Assembly (NCBI GenBank): GCA_040394635.1
Contig: JBEBRW010000002.1
Coordinates: forward strand, 97,466-161,465
From: UBA5239 sp040394635
Lineage (GTDB): Bacteria > Verrucomicrobiota > Lentisphaeria > Victivallales > Victivallaceae
Reading direction: 5' to 3'
Length of the DNA: 64,000 nucleotides
Part shown: positions 33,248 through 44,307 of the stretch, one piece after another
Numbering within the stretch: position 1 is the first letter of the stretch
Layout: the number at the start of each line of letters is the position of its first letter
Translations under genes and position numbers: made by a program
The notes under the pieces: model-generated
The model's database searches: none
Told to the model about the DNA's origin: nothing
Seen by the model: the letters and a program-made list of their open reading frames with translations, nothing else

Positions 33248-34221
33248 TCTTCCTCTACCGGCTCTTTTTCGGTGAATTCGGCAATACTGCGGAATTTCCG
33301 GTAACGTTGATCCAGCAGCTCGGACACGCTCATCTTGCAGAGTTCGTGCAGATGGTGCTTGAGCACTTTCTTGACATTGGCGGCCGCCGTCGCATGATCC
33401 TTGTGAGCGCCGCCGAGCGGCTCGGGAATGATCTCGTCGGCGATCTCCAGCCGCACCAGGTCGGACGCGGTCAGGCTCAGCGCCGCCGCCGCCTGTTCGG
33501 CATAGGAACGGTTTTTCCACAGGATCGCGGCGCAGCCTTCCGGCGTAATCACCGAGTAATAAGCGTTTTCCATAATCAGCACCCGGTTACCCACGCCGAT
33601 GCCGATGGCGCCGCCGCTGCCCCCTTCGCCGATCACCACCGAGATCACCGGCACTTCCAGCGCAAACATGTCGCGCAGGTTCACGGCAATCGCTTCAGCA
33701 ATATGGCGCTCTTCGGAGGCGATGCCCGGATAAGCTCCGGGGGTGTCGACGAAGGTGATGATCGGCACTTTGGCTTTGTTGCCGACCTGCATCAGGCGCA
33801 TGGCTTTGCGATAGCCTTCGGGGCTGGGCCAGCCGAAATTGCGGTATACGTTTTCTTTCATGTCGCGCCCTTTCTGGGTACCGACCACCATCACGGGGTA
33901 GCCATCGAAGCGGGCGAAGCCGCCGACAATCGCCGGGTCGTCGCGGTAACGGCGGTCGCCATGCAGCTCGATGAAGTCTTCGAACAGCGCATCCACATAA
34001 TCCATGGTGTAGGGACGCTTCGGGTGACGGGCCAGCTGGACCCGCTGCCAGGGCGTCAGCGATTCATAGGTTTCGCGCATCGTATCCTGAAGTTTTTTCT
34101 TGAACGGCTCAATAACATCGCTGAGGTCGATATTGTTGGAATTGCTCTCGGCCTCCAACTCGTGGATCTTTTTCTCCAGTTCGACTATCGGCTTTTCAAA
34201 ATTCAAAATCGTATCTGCCAT
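33244..34221 (-). CDS. accA: Acetyl-CoA carboxylase carboxyltransferase, alpha subunit
   Basis: A 325-residue subunit of acetyl-CoA carboxylase, the first step of fatty-acid synthesis. Landmarks: EIHGDRRYRDDPAIVGGFAR-like region (residues about 85-105), ITFVDTPGAYPGIASEERHI at about 145-165 and VIGEGGSGGAIGIGVGN near 180-197. It lies between the L,D-transpeptidase and the N-acetylglutamate synthase genes on the minus strand. The partner subunit accD is not in the window. Confidence 0.96.
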   Translation of the reverse strand: MADTILNFEKPIVELEKKIHELEAESNSNNIDLSDVIEPFKKKLQDTMRETYESLTPWQRVQLARHPKRPYTMDYVDALFEDFIELHGDRRYRDDPAIVGGFARFDGYPVMVVGTQKGRDMKENVYRNFGWPSPEGYRKAMRLMQVGNKAKVPIITFVDTPGAYPGIASEERHIAEAIAVNLRDMFALEVPVISVVIGEGGSGGAIGIGVGNRVLIMENAYYSVITPEGCAAILWKNRSYAEQAAAALSLTASDLVRLEIADEIIPEPLGGAHKDHATAAANVKKVLKHHLHELCKMSVSELLDQRYRKFRSIAEFTEKEPVEEE

Positions 34222-34235
34222 ACATGTTTCCTTCG

Positions 34236-35333
34236 TTAATCAGTAATTTCAACCGGAGTCAACCGGGGTACAATTGCATATAATTCTTCGACTTCTTGGT
34301 TGCGCATGCGTACGCAGCCGTTGCTGCTGCTGGTGCCGATGGTCTGCGGCAGCCAGGTGCCGTGAATGCCCAGCCCCTTGTAAGCGGGCCCGGTCTCGCC
34401 GGTGGACTGCAGCGCCAGCCAGCGGGTGCCGAGCAGATTGGCGGGATCGCCAAACGGAATCACCCGGCCATCCGGCGCGTACCATTCGGGTTCCTTGACC
34501 TTGGAGGAGATCACAAAAGTGCCGTTCGGCGTGCGCTCCTGCTTGCCGATTCCCACCTGGTAGACCTTGAAAACCTCGTTGCCGTCATACAGAATCATAT
34601 AGTGATTCGACCGCGAAACCTTGATTTTCCAGTCGCCGCTGTAAATGCGCAGATTGTCGCCGAGGCGGATGATCGAGCTGTTTTCGGGAATGCTGTTGCT
34701 CTTCTGAATGCCTTCCACGGTGGTTTTGTGCGCGGCGGCAATCCGGTCCAGCGTATCGCCGCGCTTGATCAGGTAATTGACTTTTTTCGGCTCAAACGGG
34801 ATATCGCTGAAAAAGATACCGGTATTCGCCACGCTCAGCGAACCGGCGATCGCCTGCCACGGACGGCTGTATTCGCGGAACTGACCGGACTGGATAACCG
34901 GCTCCAGCAGCTTGCGCGCCTGGACAAATTCGCGTTTTTTATTCAGTTCGTCGGCCTCGGCCTTGATATCGCTGAGCTTGCGGCCATTGAATTCCAGAGT
35001 TTCCAGCGGTTCGTTGCCGACCATTTTCTCGGCTTCGATGGCGATATCCGCCGGCACCACCGGCGAAGCGATCTGCTCCTGACGGGGCTGAACGTTCTCA
35101 ACGGGCCGGGGGAGTTCCCGGACCGGAATATTTTCAACAGGCGGAATCACCACGGATTCGGTCGAAACTGGGGGCTTGACGGGCTTGGCCTTGCCCCCGT
35201 CGCGTTTATAAAGAAACAGCAGAGCCACTACAATTACCACCAGGGCGCACGCGATGACCAGCACCCGCCGGGTCCAGGGATTTGCACTCCGCCGCTGCCG
35301 GTCCGTATCAAAACTGAATTGTATGTCTTTCAT
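34236..35333 (-). CDS. L,D-transpeptidase with LysM domain
   Basis: A 365-residue envelope enzyme. A membrane helix at about 22-42 anchors it, a Pro-rich linker follows, a LysM-like segment (VNYLIKRGDTLDRIAAAHKT) lies near 185-210, and the YkuD domain carries the catalytic GIHGTWLP and SSSNGCVRM (Cys near 341) motifs. It would make 3-3 cross-links in peptidoglycan or attach proteins to it. It is 14 bases upstream of accA on the minus strand. Confidence 0.92.
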   Translation of the reverse strand: MKDIQFSFDTDRQRRSANPWTRRVLVIACALVVIVVALLFLYKRDGGKAKPVKPPVSTESVVIPPVENIPVRELPRPVENVQPRQEQIASPVVPADIAIEAEKMVGNEPLETLEFNGRKLSDIKAEADELNKKREFVQARKLLEPVIQSGQFREYSRPWQAIAGSLSVANTGIFFSDIPFEPKKVNYLIKRGDTLDRIAAAHKTTVEGIQKSNSIPENSSIIRLGDNLRIYSGDWKIKVSRSNHYMILYDGNEVFKVYQVGIGKQERTPNGTFVISSKVKEPEWYAPDGRVIPFGDPANLLGTRWLALQSTGETGPAYKGLGIHGTWLPQTIGTSSSNGCVRMRNQEVEELYAIVPRLTPVEITD

Positions 35334-35425
35334 CCGTTTCCTTCGTTAAACAATTAAAAAACTGTCCCCGCCAACTACCTAATATACATTCTTAAAATAT
35401 TTTTGCCAGTCCAACACAAAAAAAC

Positions 35426-35454
35426 TTGACGACAAGATTAATCCGGGCTATGTT
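35426..35454 (+). promoter_or_regulatory. Promoter of the LOG-pyrF unit
   Basis: TTGACG (35426-35431) and TATGTT (35449-35454), exactly 17 bases apart. Ribosome binding site AAGGAG lies about 10 bases before the ATG at 35491. Confidence 0.7.
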
Positions 35455-35490
35455 GATAAAGTAACACTTCAACCGAGAAGGAGCCGAAAT

Positions 35491-36207
35491 ATGAGCATAT
35501 CAGGATTCTTGAAAAATCCGCTTTTGGAAAAAGACGCGGCGGATTCCTCCGCTATTTATGATAATGACGCCTGGCGGATTTTCCGGATTATGTCCGAATT
35601 CGTCGATTCGTTTGAGACCATGGCCCATCAGGGGCCGCTGATCTCGGTATTCGGCTCGGCCCGCACCAAACCGGATTCCCCCGAATACGCCGAAGCCGAA
35701 AAAATGGGCCGGCTGCTGGTCGAGAGCAAATACGGCGTGCTGACCGGCGGCGGCGGCGGCATCATGGGCGCGGCCAACAAAGGCGCATTCGAAGCCGGCG
35801 GCACTTCGGTGGGGCTGAACATCGAGCTCCCGCACGAGCAGAAGCCCAATCCGTACCAGACGACCAGTCTCTTTTTCCGTTATTTCTTTGTCCGCAAGGT
35901 CTGTTTCCTCAAATACTCGCTGGGAATCATCATTTTCCCCGGCGGCTTCGGCACGATCGATGAGCTCAGCGAAGCGCTGACCATGATCCAGACCGACAAG
36001 GTCAACGAAATCCCGATCATCATCGTCGGTACCCAGTTCTGGCAGCGGTTCAATGAATTCGTCACCGAAACCATGCTCCCGGCGGGCATGATCAGCGCCG
36101 CCGACCTCGAGCTTTATTCCGTGGTGGACACCGCCGAAGAAGCCATGGCCATCCTGAAGAAATCACACCGCTACGGTGTTCAGAATACAGTGAAAAAAGG
36201 ACTATAA
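35491..36207 (+). CDS. LOG-family Rossmann-fold protein (nucleotide phosphoribohydrolase-like)
   Basis: A 238-residue protein with the family motifs LTGGGGGIMGAANKGAFE near 84-101 and PGGFGTIDELSEAL near 150-163. LOG proteins cleave nucleoside monophosphates (AMP or cytokinin-type) and are usually about 180-230 residues; an N-terminal tail of about 45 residues is present here. It is cotranscribed with pyrF, 5 bases away, so a nucleotide role is likely. It has no signal peptide and is cytoplasmic. Confidence 0.9.
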   Translation: MSISGFLKNPLLEKDAADSSAIYDNDAWRIFRIMSEFVDSFETMAHQGPLISVFGSARTKPDSPEYAEAEKMGRLLVESKYGVLTGGGGGIMGAANKGAFEAGGTSVGLNIELPHEQKPNPYQTTSLFFRYFFVRKVCFLKYSLGIIIFPGGFGTIDELSEALTMIQTDKVNEIPIIIVGTQFWQRFNEFVTETMLPAGMISAADLELYSVVDTAEEAMAILKKSHRYGVQNTVKKGL

Positions 36208-36212
36208 GATTT

Positions 36213-37025
36213 ATGAATTTCATGGAAAAACTGAATAAGGCCTGGGCCGCCAACAATTCTCTCGTCTGCGTGGGCCTGGACCCGGATTTGCAGAAACTCC
36301 CCGCCTGCCTGGCCGGCGAATCCGATCCGATATTCAAATTCAACAAAGCGATCGTCGATGCTACCCACGACCTCGTCTGCTGTTACAAGCCGCAGGCTGC
36401 CTATTACGCCGCCTATTCGGCTGACGACCAGCTCAAAATGACCATCGACTATATCCGCGCCACCTACCCGGAGGTCCCCGTGATTCTGGACGTGAAGCGC
36501 GGCGACATCGGCTCCACCGCCGAAATGTACGCCAAGGAAGCATTTGAGCGCTACAACGCCGACTCCCTGACCGTGAATCCCTACATGGGCACCGACAATC
36601 TCAAACCGTTTCTGGACTACGCCGACCGCGGCGTGATCGTACTCTGCCGCACCTCGAATCCGAGTTCCTGCGAACTGCAGGAGCTGGTCTGCGACGGCAA
36701 AACCATTTACGAACACGTCGCCATTCTGGCGCGCGATAAATGGAATTACAATCAGAACGTCGCGCTGGTGATCGGCGCCACCTTCCCCGAAGAACTCGCC
36801 AAGATCCGCGCCATGTGCCCGGAAATGCCGTTCCTGGTGCCCGGCGTGGGCGCCCAGGGCGGAGATGTTCAGAAAGTCGTGGAAAACGGCTGTACCAAGG
36901 CCGGTACCGGGCTGATGATCAACTCCTCGCGCGGTATCATTTACGCCGATAAGAGCGAAAAGTTCGCGGAAGGCGCCCGCAAGGCCGCGCTCGAGCTCCG
37001 CGATCTGATCAATCAATTCCGCTGA
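36213..37025 (+). CDS. pyrF: Orotidine 5'-phosphate decarboxylase
   Basis: A 270-residue enzyme of the type found in many bacteria with the longer sequence (subfamily 2). VGLDPDLQKL near 20-30, the catalytic LDVKRGDIGSTAEMYA at about 92-107, VNPYMGTDNLKPF near 123-135 and LVPGVGAQGGD near 208-218 are present. It catalyses the last step to UMP. It is not in the main pyr operon but shares a transcript with the LOG protein; an in-frame ATG at 36222 is an alternative start. Confidence 0.95.
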   Translation: MNFMEKLNKAWAANNSLVCVGLDPDLQKLPACLAGESDPIFKFNKAIVDATHDLVCCYKPQAAYYAAYSADDQLKMTIDYIRATYPEVPVILDVKRGDIGSTAEMYAKEAFERYNADSLTVNPYMGTDNLKPFLDYADRGVIVLCRTSNPSSCELQELVCDGKTIYEHVAILARDKWNYNQNVALVIGATFPEELAKIRAMCPEMPFLVPGVGAQGGDVQKVVENGCTKAGTGLMINSSRGIIYADKSEKFAEGARKAALELRDLINQFR

Positions 37026-37030
37026 TTTCT

Positions 37031-37101
37031 TTTATAAACCACGGAATATCACGGAAGTTTTTTATGCAAAATAAATTTTCCGTGCATTCCGTGGTTAAAA
37101 A
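37031..37101. repeat. Inverted repeat of ACGGA words
   Basis: Left arm about 37031-37060 and right arm about 37070-37101 are near-complementary. Both carry AACCACGGAAT at their outer ends, as at 13722-13894, but here with almost no loop and no T-run. It lies after pyrF. Confidence 0.85.
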
Positions 37102-37131
37102 AGTTTCATACCAAATAATTGGCAAGGTATC

Positions 37132-37160
37132 TTGATTTTTCGCCCGCCGGAAAGTATCTT
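37132..37160 (+). promoter_or_regulatory. Promoter of the secretin-domain-like gene
   Basis: TTGATT (37132-37137) and TATCTT (37155-37160), exactly 17 bases apart, with a GGAGGTG ribosome binding site before the ATG at 37191. Confidence 0.65.
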
Positions 37161-37190
37161 CATAACAGACGGAATCCCGGAGGTGCGATT

Positions 37191-38024
37191 ATGAAAAAAC
37201 TGTTGACTCTGTTTCTGGCGCTGGCGGCCCTGACCATGGCGGCCGCGGAAAAAGCCACTAAAATCATTGCCCTTGACGACCTCGACTATAAATCGATCGA
37301 GCAATCCTGTCAGGCGCTTCTCGGCAAAGACGGCAAGCTCGTTTATTTCCCCAACAACCGGGCCGTTATGGTCGAGGACACCGAGGACAACATCAAACGA
37401 GTAGACCTTTTCATCAAATTCTCCAAGGAGGAATTGAAGAAAAAAGCCCCTGTCACTGAAAACAAAACCGACGCTAAGGAAACCAGCAAACCAGCCGCGG
37501 TTCCGAATCATAAGATCATCCCGCTGGGCAATGTTGAATACGGCACCATCGAAACCACTTGCCGCCCCTGGCTCTCGGCCGACGGCAAAATGGTCTATTC
37601 CCTCAACAACAACGCGGTAATCGTCACCGATACCCCGAAAGTGATCGCCGCCATCGAAAAATTCGTTTCCGACCTGGCAAAAGTCGCCCCGGAACCGGCC
37701 TACGGCAAAATCGACTACAACAGCCTGCCTGCGGACAGCTCCGACAGCACTGTGATCATTTATTCAAACGGTTGGTACGACAACGGCTGGTACGGCGGCT
37801 GGTATTCGCCTTATTACCGGCGCTACTGGGGACCGCCGCCACGTCCGCGTCCCCCCCGGCCGCCATTGCCGCCGCGTCCGCCCCGGCCCCCCGTTCCGGT
37901 ACCGGTGCCCAATCCCAACCCCGGCGGCATCCGTCCGGGCAATCCGGGACCGCCGCCCAGCGGGCAGCCCTCCGGCGGTTATCGTGGTGGCGGTGGCCGC
38001 GGCCCCGGCGGCGGCAGGAGATGA
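37191..38024 (+). CDS. Secreted protein with two secretin N-domain-like repeats and a Pro/Gly-rich tail
   Basis: A 277-residue protein with signal peptide (MKKLLTLFLALAALTMAAAE). Two similar units follow, at about 22-80 and 108-160, each with an IIxLxxxxY start and an NNNAVIVTDTPKVIAAIEKF-type end; the same pattern is seen in the short N-terminal domains of secretins. The last third has aromatic YYRRYWG and then a long Pro/Arg/Gly-rich tail (about 210-277), probably flexible. No beta-barrel domain is present, so it is not a secretin itself. It could be a chaperone or partner in an outer-membrane machine, but this is inference. Start is at the second in-frame ATG with GGAGGTG. Confidence 0.8.
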   Translation: MKKLLTLFLALAALTMAAAEKATKIIALDDLDYKSIEQSCQALLGKDGKLVYFPNNRAVMVEDTEDNIKRVDLFIKFSKEELKKKAPVTENKTDAKETSKPAAVPNHKIIPLGNVEYGTIETTCRPWLSADGKMVYSLNNNAVIVTDTPKVIAAIEKFVSDLAKVAPEPAYGKIDYNSLPADSSDSTVIIYSNGWYDNGWYGGWYSPYYRRYWGPPPRPRPPRPPLPPRPPRPPVPVPVPNPNPGGIRPGNPGPPPSGQPSGGYRGGGGRGPGGGRR

Positions 38025-38726
38025 TTACAACTTGCCTTCGGCTTTGAAGCTGTAGTGAGTTGACCTGCTGACGATGAGGTGGTCGACGACCTTGATCCCC
38101 ATGGTTTTGCCGGCTTCCTGAACCTGCATGGTCAGCGTTTCGTCCGCCAGCGAAGGCACACAAATTCCGCTCGGATGGTTGTGAACCAGAATCAACCCCG
38201 AAGCATTGTGCCGCAAAGCCGACTGCATCAGATTGCGCGGATAGACCGAAGCCTGGTCCACCGTCCCCCGGAACTCCTCCCAGCAGATCACCATATTTTT
38301 GATATTCACATAAATGACCAGGATCGCCTCGACTTCGACGGCCCCCAGCTTGGACTTGGCATATTTAACCACCCGCTCGGGGTTCGACAATACATCCGCC
38401 TCGCACATCTGCTCCCCCAGATACTGCGAACATAAATCCTTGAGCAATTTGCACAGGACCGCCGAATTCCGCCCCATGCCCTCGACCTTTTCAAGCTTGT
38501 GCAGCGGCGCATCCATCACTCCGGACAACGTCTTGAATTCGGACAACAGCTTCTTGGCCACCGGCTTGACGTCGCGCCTCGGAATCGCATACATCAACAG
38601 CAACTCCAGCCGCTCGTAATCCTGCAGCGAATCGACGCCGGCATTCATATAACGCAGCCGCAACCGTTCGCGATGACCGCTGTTCATCTGCTCAATATTT
38701 TTTGGATTTTTTTCGTTCTGGTTCAT
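38025..38726 (-). CDS. radC: RadC-family JAB-domain protein
   Basis: A 233-residue protein with a helix-hairpin-helix-like N-terminal part (LYAIPRRD region and LEKVEGMGRNSAVLCKL at about 80-97) and a JAB/MPN metal domain with HNHPSG (near 182-187) and a downstream PSLAD, giving H-x-H-x10-D. Biochemical role of RadC proteins is not settled despite their name. I chose ATG 38726; an upstream in-frame ATG at 38795 would add 23 residues with no homologous look. Its stop abuts the stop of the convergent upstream gene. Confidence 0.85.
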   Translation of the reverse strand: MNQNEKNPKNIEQMNSGHRERLRLRYMNAGVDSLQDYERLELLLMYAIPRRDVKPVAKKLLSEFKTLSGVMDAPLHKLEKVEGMGRNSAVLCKLLKDLCSQYLGEQMCEADVLSNPERVVKYAKSKLGAVEVEAILVIYVNIKNMVICWEEFRGTVDQASVYPRNLMQSALRHNASGLILVHNHPSGICVPSLADETLTMQVQEAGKTMGIKVVDHLIVSRSTHYSFKAEGKL

Positions 38727-38880
38727 CCTGAAATTTTCAGTCCAATAAGGGATTCGGGATAATATACCACGCAAAATTGAAATATCATCCTGCATGAGAA
38801 TAAAAAAATTCGGTTTCTTTTCGACTTACGGGTGTTTTTTTTGAAAAGCATGCTATATTAAGCGATACTTCTTTGCGATC

Positions 38881-38971
38881 GGAGAGATGGCTGAGTGGTC
38901 GAAGGCGGCGGTCTCGAAAACCGTTGTACCGTTTCACGGTACCAAGGGTTCAAATCCCTTTCTCTCCGCCA
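38881..38971 (+). tRNA. tRNA-Ser (anticodon CGA)
   Basis: A complete class II tRNA: acceptor stem GGAGAGA paired with TCTCTCC, D-loop with GCTGAGTGGTCGAA, anticodon loop CTCGAAA (anticodon CGA, serine UCG), long variable arm (GTACCGTTTCACGGTAC), T-arm with GGGTTCAAATCCC, discriminator G at 38968 and an encoded CCA at 38969-38971. A -10-like TATATT lies about 22 bases upstream. Confidence 0.97.
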
Positions 38972-39003
38972 TTCATAACTTTTCCACGGTCATTAATCCA
39001 TAT

Positions 39004-40113
39004 TCAGCGCCGTCTTTGCCAGATGAACGATATGCTGGCAAAGGTAAAAGTCGCGATCCCGATGCCACTCAAAATCAGGTAGATAGGAAAAATATCCGTA
39101 AAAGTCGCTCCCTCCAGGAAAAGCCGGTGCAGCGCTTCGATGCTCCAGCGGATCGGGTTGACTGCCATGCAATGTTGAATGATATCCGGCATGCTTGAAA
39201 TCGGGGTTGCCATCCCGGACAGCATCGCGCACGGAATGGCAAAGAGCAATGTCCAGATCATCGCCTGCTGTAGGCTAGAACAATAGACCGAAACCGCCAG
39301 GCCGATGCCCACCGCCGCCATCAGGAAAGTCAGGAACAGCAGATACAGCAAAGCGTAGTTGCTGACATAAGGTACCTTGAACCAGAAGCGGACGAACAGC
39401 ATGCAGAAAGACAATTGTGCAAGCCCGATGAAGACCGCCGCCAACCCTTTCGCCGTCAGGAGTTCGATGGGCGAATACGGAGTCAGCAGCAACTGGTCCA
39501 TGGTTCCCGCTTCCCGCTCCTTGGCTACCGACAGGGCGACCAGAAGCGTCAATGCCAGCAGCGTCAGAATCGCCAGCAGCGAGGGAATCATGAAATATTG
39601 CGCACTGTAATTCGGGTTGAACCAGCCGCGCGAAATGATTTGAACTTGCGACGTGGTCTCCGGGTAATATTGCTGATTGAACAGGGCAATTACGCTGTTT
39701 GCGTACCCGATGGCGAGTCCTGCCGAGGATGAATTACGTCCGTCGACGATGACTTGGACGACCGATGTTTGTTTCGCCTCAAGATCGCGGGAGAAATTTT
39801 CGGGAATGATGAGCGCCAGCTTGACGTCGCGCTCATTGATTCGTTTTTCCATATCTTTCTCTGAAAGCAGCGGCGGACGCAGCCGGAAGACAGCATTGCC
39901 GGTAAACTTCGCAATCAGGTTTCTGGACTCCGCCGATTGGGCATGGTCGAGGATTCCGAGCGGGACATCTTTCAGGTCCATGGTGGCCGCGTAGCCGAGC
40001 AGGAAAAGCTGAAGCACCGGCGGCACGAAAACGGTAATCCGGGTCTTCGGATTCTTCAATAACTGAATGAACTCCTTTTTCAACAGAGCCAGGAAGCGGC
40101 GAAGCAGTTTCAT
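39004..40113 (-). CDS. ABC-2 type exporter permease (distal)
   Basis: A 369-residue permease starting at ATG 40113. It has an N-terminal helix (about 20-45) with LLKKEFIQLLKNPKTRI before it, a large extracytoplasmic part (about 45-180) and five helices between about 195 and 365, the plan of YbhR/YhhJ-type ABC-2 permeases. The pair of permease genes is the last part of a MarR-HlyD-ABC-permease-permease operon. Exported substrate is unknown; drugs or lipids are usual for the family. The longer frame to 40221 is upstream noise. Confidence 0.92.
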   Translation of the reverse strand: MKLLRRFLALLKKEFIQLLKNPKTRITVFVPPVLQLFLLGYAATMDLKDVPLGILDHAQSAESRNLIAKFTGNAVFRLRPPLLSEKDMEKRINERDVKLALIIPENFSRDLEAKQTSVVQVIVDGRNSSSAGLAIGYANSVIALFNQQYYPETTSQVQIISRGWFNPNYSAQYFMIPSLLAILTLLALTLLVALSVAKEREAGTMDQLLLTPYSPIELLTAKGLAAVFIGLAQLSFCMLFVRFWFKVPYVSNYALLYLLFLTFLMAAVGIGLAVSVYCSSLQQAMIWTLLFAIPCAMLSGMATPISSMPDIIQHCMAVNPIRWSIEALHRLFLEGATFTDIFPIYLILSGIGIATFTFASISFIWQRRR

Positions 40114-40118
40114 GTGTA

Positions 40119-41221
40119 TCAGCCTCCCGTCAGCATTTTCGGATTTTTCTGTTTGGCCAGCAGCAACAGAAATGCGGTAATACCGCCCATGATCATCAGG
40201 TTTTTCACGATATTGCTCCAAACGTTTCCAACCAGGAAAATCGTTTGCAGGAAGTCCACGAAATAACGTGCCGGAACCAGATAAGTGAAATATTGCAGGA
40301 ACAGCGGCATATTCGGGATTTCGTACAGGAAGCCCGACAGCAGGAAAACAGGCATAAACGAAACGATCATGGCAATCTGGCTGGCCAGGAACTGGCTTTT
40401 CGTGATACTGGAAATCAGCAGTCCGAGCGCCATTTGCAACAACAGGAAAATGGACGCGCCCAGCACGAGGATAAACAAACTGCCCCGGATGGGAACGTTG
40501 AATAAATAACGGGCAAACAGCAATGAAATGATCAGTCCAATCACGCCAAGTACATAATTGTTAACCATTTTCGCCAACAGGAGTTCGCCGCTGGTCATGG
40601 GGGTGACGAACATACTTTCCATATTGCCGTGTTCGTACTCGCGCGCCATCTGGAGAGCCGTCAGCATGCAGCCGATCAGCGCCATGATGATGACGATGAC
40701 GCCGGGAATCATGTAGTAGCAGCTTTCATTGGCGTCGTTGAACCACATCCGGCTGGTCATCGCCGCCCCGGCGAATTGACCGGAGGAGGAATCCGCCAAA
40801 GCCGAAGAGAGTACCTGCCGGATATAGTTTTCATACATTCGGGCCACGGAGGCATTGGCGGCGTTCAGGCCGATCAGGATGGACAAATCACCGGACTGCA
40901 GTTTCCGGGGCAAATCCGGGGGCAGAAACAAACAGGCGTCGGCCAGGTGCTTTTTTACCGCCTCCGTTCCTTCTTCCGAACTCCGCACGGTCTGCACCTG
41001 AAAATAGGCGGAATGCTGAAAACGGGCAGTGATGTTGGAGCCGATTTCGGAGGGTTCGTACTGGACGATTGCCAAGCGGATATTGCGGACGTCCATCGAC
41101 ATGCCGTAACCGAAAATCAGCAGCATCAGCACCGGCAGGATAATGCCGATGGCGATACTGGAGGGGTCGCGCAGCATCTGCTTGCGTTCTTTGGCGACCA
41201 GTGAAAGCAGCCGTTTTATAT

Positions 41222-41225
<4 letters not shown>
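40119..41225 (-). CDS. ABC-2 type exporter permease (proximal)
   Basis: A 368-residue permease starting at ATG 41225, with a GGAGG ribosome binding site, overlapping the ATPase stop as ATGA. N-terminal KRLLSLVAKERKQMLRDPSS and a first helix at about 25-45, a large loop, then five helices; a paralog of the next gene. The two permeases probably form a heterodimer with the tandem ATPase, as YbhS and YbhR do. Confidence 0.92.
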
Positions 41226-42765
<1,540 letters not shown>

Positions 42766-42769
<4 letters not shown>

Positions 42770-43806
42770 TTTACCATGACACCCGGGAAAAGAACGGTGG
42801 CCGGGGCGCCGAGTTTAAGCACGTTTTCCGGATCGTTGACAAACACCCGGGTCTCATAAACCAGCGAGGTCCGCAGTTCCGGCGTTTCAATGTTTTTCGG
42901 TGTAAATTCCGCCACCGGCGAAATAAACCCGATCCAGCCCTCGAAATCGCGGTCCGCACCGTCAAAGCGAATAGTTGCTTTGTCGCCGGATTTGACCTTG
43001 GTCAGCCACGATTCTTTCAGGTAGCAGCGAATCCATTTGGGGGAAACAACCGCGAGGGAAAACACCGCGGTTTGCGGATTCGTCATCTCGCCGGGCTCCA
43101 GCAGCCGGTTGCGGATAATTCCGTCGCAGGGCGCATACAGCCGCGTATCCTTCAACGCTTGTTCTTTGATGACCAGTTCCGCTTCGGCTTTAGCCTGCTC
43201 CGCCTTTGCCTGTTCGAGCTTGGCCGCAGCGGCCGCGATATCTTCCGGCCGCTCCCCGGCCAACAGTTTCTGCAGATAGCTCTGAACAGCCGCAAGGCCG
43301 CCTTTCAGGAAAAAATATTCCGCTTCGGCGACTTCCGCCACCTGTATTGAGACGACGTCATGCGTCCTCAGGTTCTGCTGACGCTTATAATCCGACTCGG
43401 CCGCCTTGATTCTGGCCTGTATGGCTGCGTTCCCGGCGCGCGCTATGGCAATATCCTCTATCCGCGAACCGTTCTTTGCCTTGTCATAAGCCGCCTGCGC
43501 AGCGGCCACGGCGGCCCGTCGGGCAGCGATATCCGCCTTGGCCGCGACGATATCATTTTCGATCCGGATGGATTCCAGGGAACCGATCAAGTCCCCTTTT
43601 TTGATCACCGTCCCCTCTTCGGGTATCAGTTCGGCAATCCGCTCGGAAATCATGAACGACAACTTCAACCGGCGGTCATCGACATTACCGTAAAGAATAA
43701 GTTCATGCTCCGGCGGATTCAACCATGCGTGGAGCTCCGCCCGGAACCACCACGCGATACCGGCAAACGCAAACAAAATAACCAGGAGCACTAATTTCTT
43801 TTTCAT
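42766..43806 (-). CDS. HlyD-family membrane-fusion protein (YbhG-like)
   Basis: A 346-residue protein with a single N-terminal helix (about 4-22), a lipoyl-like segment (IPEEGTVIKKGDLIGSLES), a coiled coil (about 80-215, rich in Ala/Glu/Lys, with a KAEAELVIKEQALKDTRLYA end) and a beta-barrel domain near 230-340. It bridges inner membrane and periplasm in the exporter. It overlaps the MarR gene by 4 bases and the ATPase gene by 4 bases. Confidence 0.92.
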
Positions 43807-44276
43807 TCCACACCCTCCACTTTCCGGGAATAACAGTCATAGATTTTATCGATAACCGAGTTAAAGGCCTGACGTTCGTCAGCAGCCAGATTCCGGAGCA
43901 TCTCGTCGATTTGGAGCTTTACCTGGGGAACGATGTGTTCACGGAGGCGACGCGCCTTGGCTGTCGTCGTGATGCGGATGAACCGGCGGTTATCCGGATC
44001 GACCGTACGGCTCAGCAGCTGTTTTTCCGCAAGGTCGGAAACCAGGAGGGAGGCCGCGGCTTTTTTCATATTCAGCAATCTGGCAAATTCACTCAACGTG
44101 AGAGCCTTTTGGCCCCTGTAGCTTCGCATATAAACAAGCATCATCGCCTTGATTTGACGGTTGCTCAAGGCATAGATTTGTTTATTTCCCGCCTGGGGGA
44201 GCGAATCCCAGGCACGCCCCTGGATATAACTGAACACCTCAAACAATTTCGTAAACGACAAGAAATCACGTTCCAT
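43803..44276 (-). CDS. MarR-family transcriptional regulator of the exporter operon
   Basis: A 157-residue protein with a winged helix: LTLSEFARLLNMKKAAASLL (recognition part) and LLSRTVDPDNRRFIRITTTA (wing). I start at ATG 44276 because AAGGAG lies about 8 bases upstream; a longer frame to 44303 is possible. It is the first gene of the operon and overlaps the HlyD gene by 4 bases. The promoter region has a perfect 8-base inverted repeat, so self-repression with ligand release is likely, as in many multidrug exporters. Confidence 0.93.
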   Translation of the reverse strand: MERDFLSFTKLFEVFSYIQGRAWDSLPQAGNKQIYALSNRQIKAMMLVYMRSYRGQKALTLSEFARLLNMKKAAASLLVSDLAEKQLLSRTVDPDNRRFIRITTTAKARRLREHIVPQVKLQIDEMLRNLAADERQAFNSVIDKIYDCYSRKVEGVE

Positions 44277-44307
44277 TTTCAAGCTCCTTCCGTTGTTCAT
44301 CAATTAC

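Noticed and set aside
33248..33520. 5' extension of the N-acetyltransferase frame
   Set aside because: Lies inside accA and has shadow composition; the ATGA start at 33247 fits the family.
37840..38000. Possible frameshift or assembly error in the Pro-rich tail
   Set aside because: The frame stays open with a smooth Pro/Gly-rich composition to a stop that abuts the convergent RadC gene; no homology break is visible.
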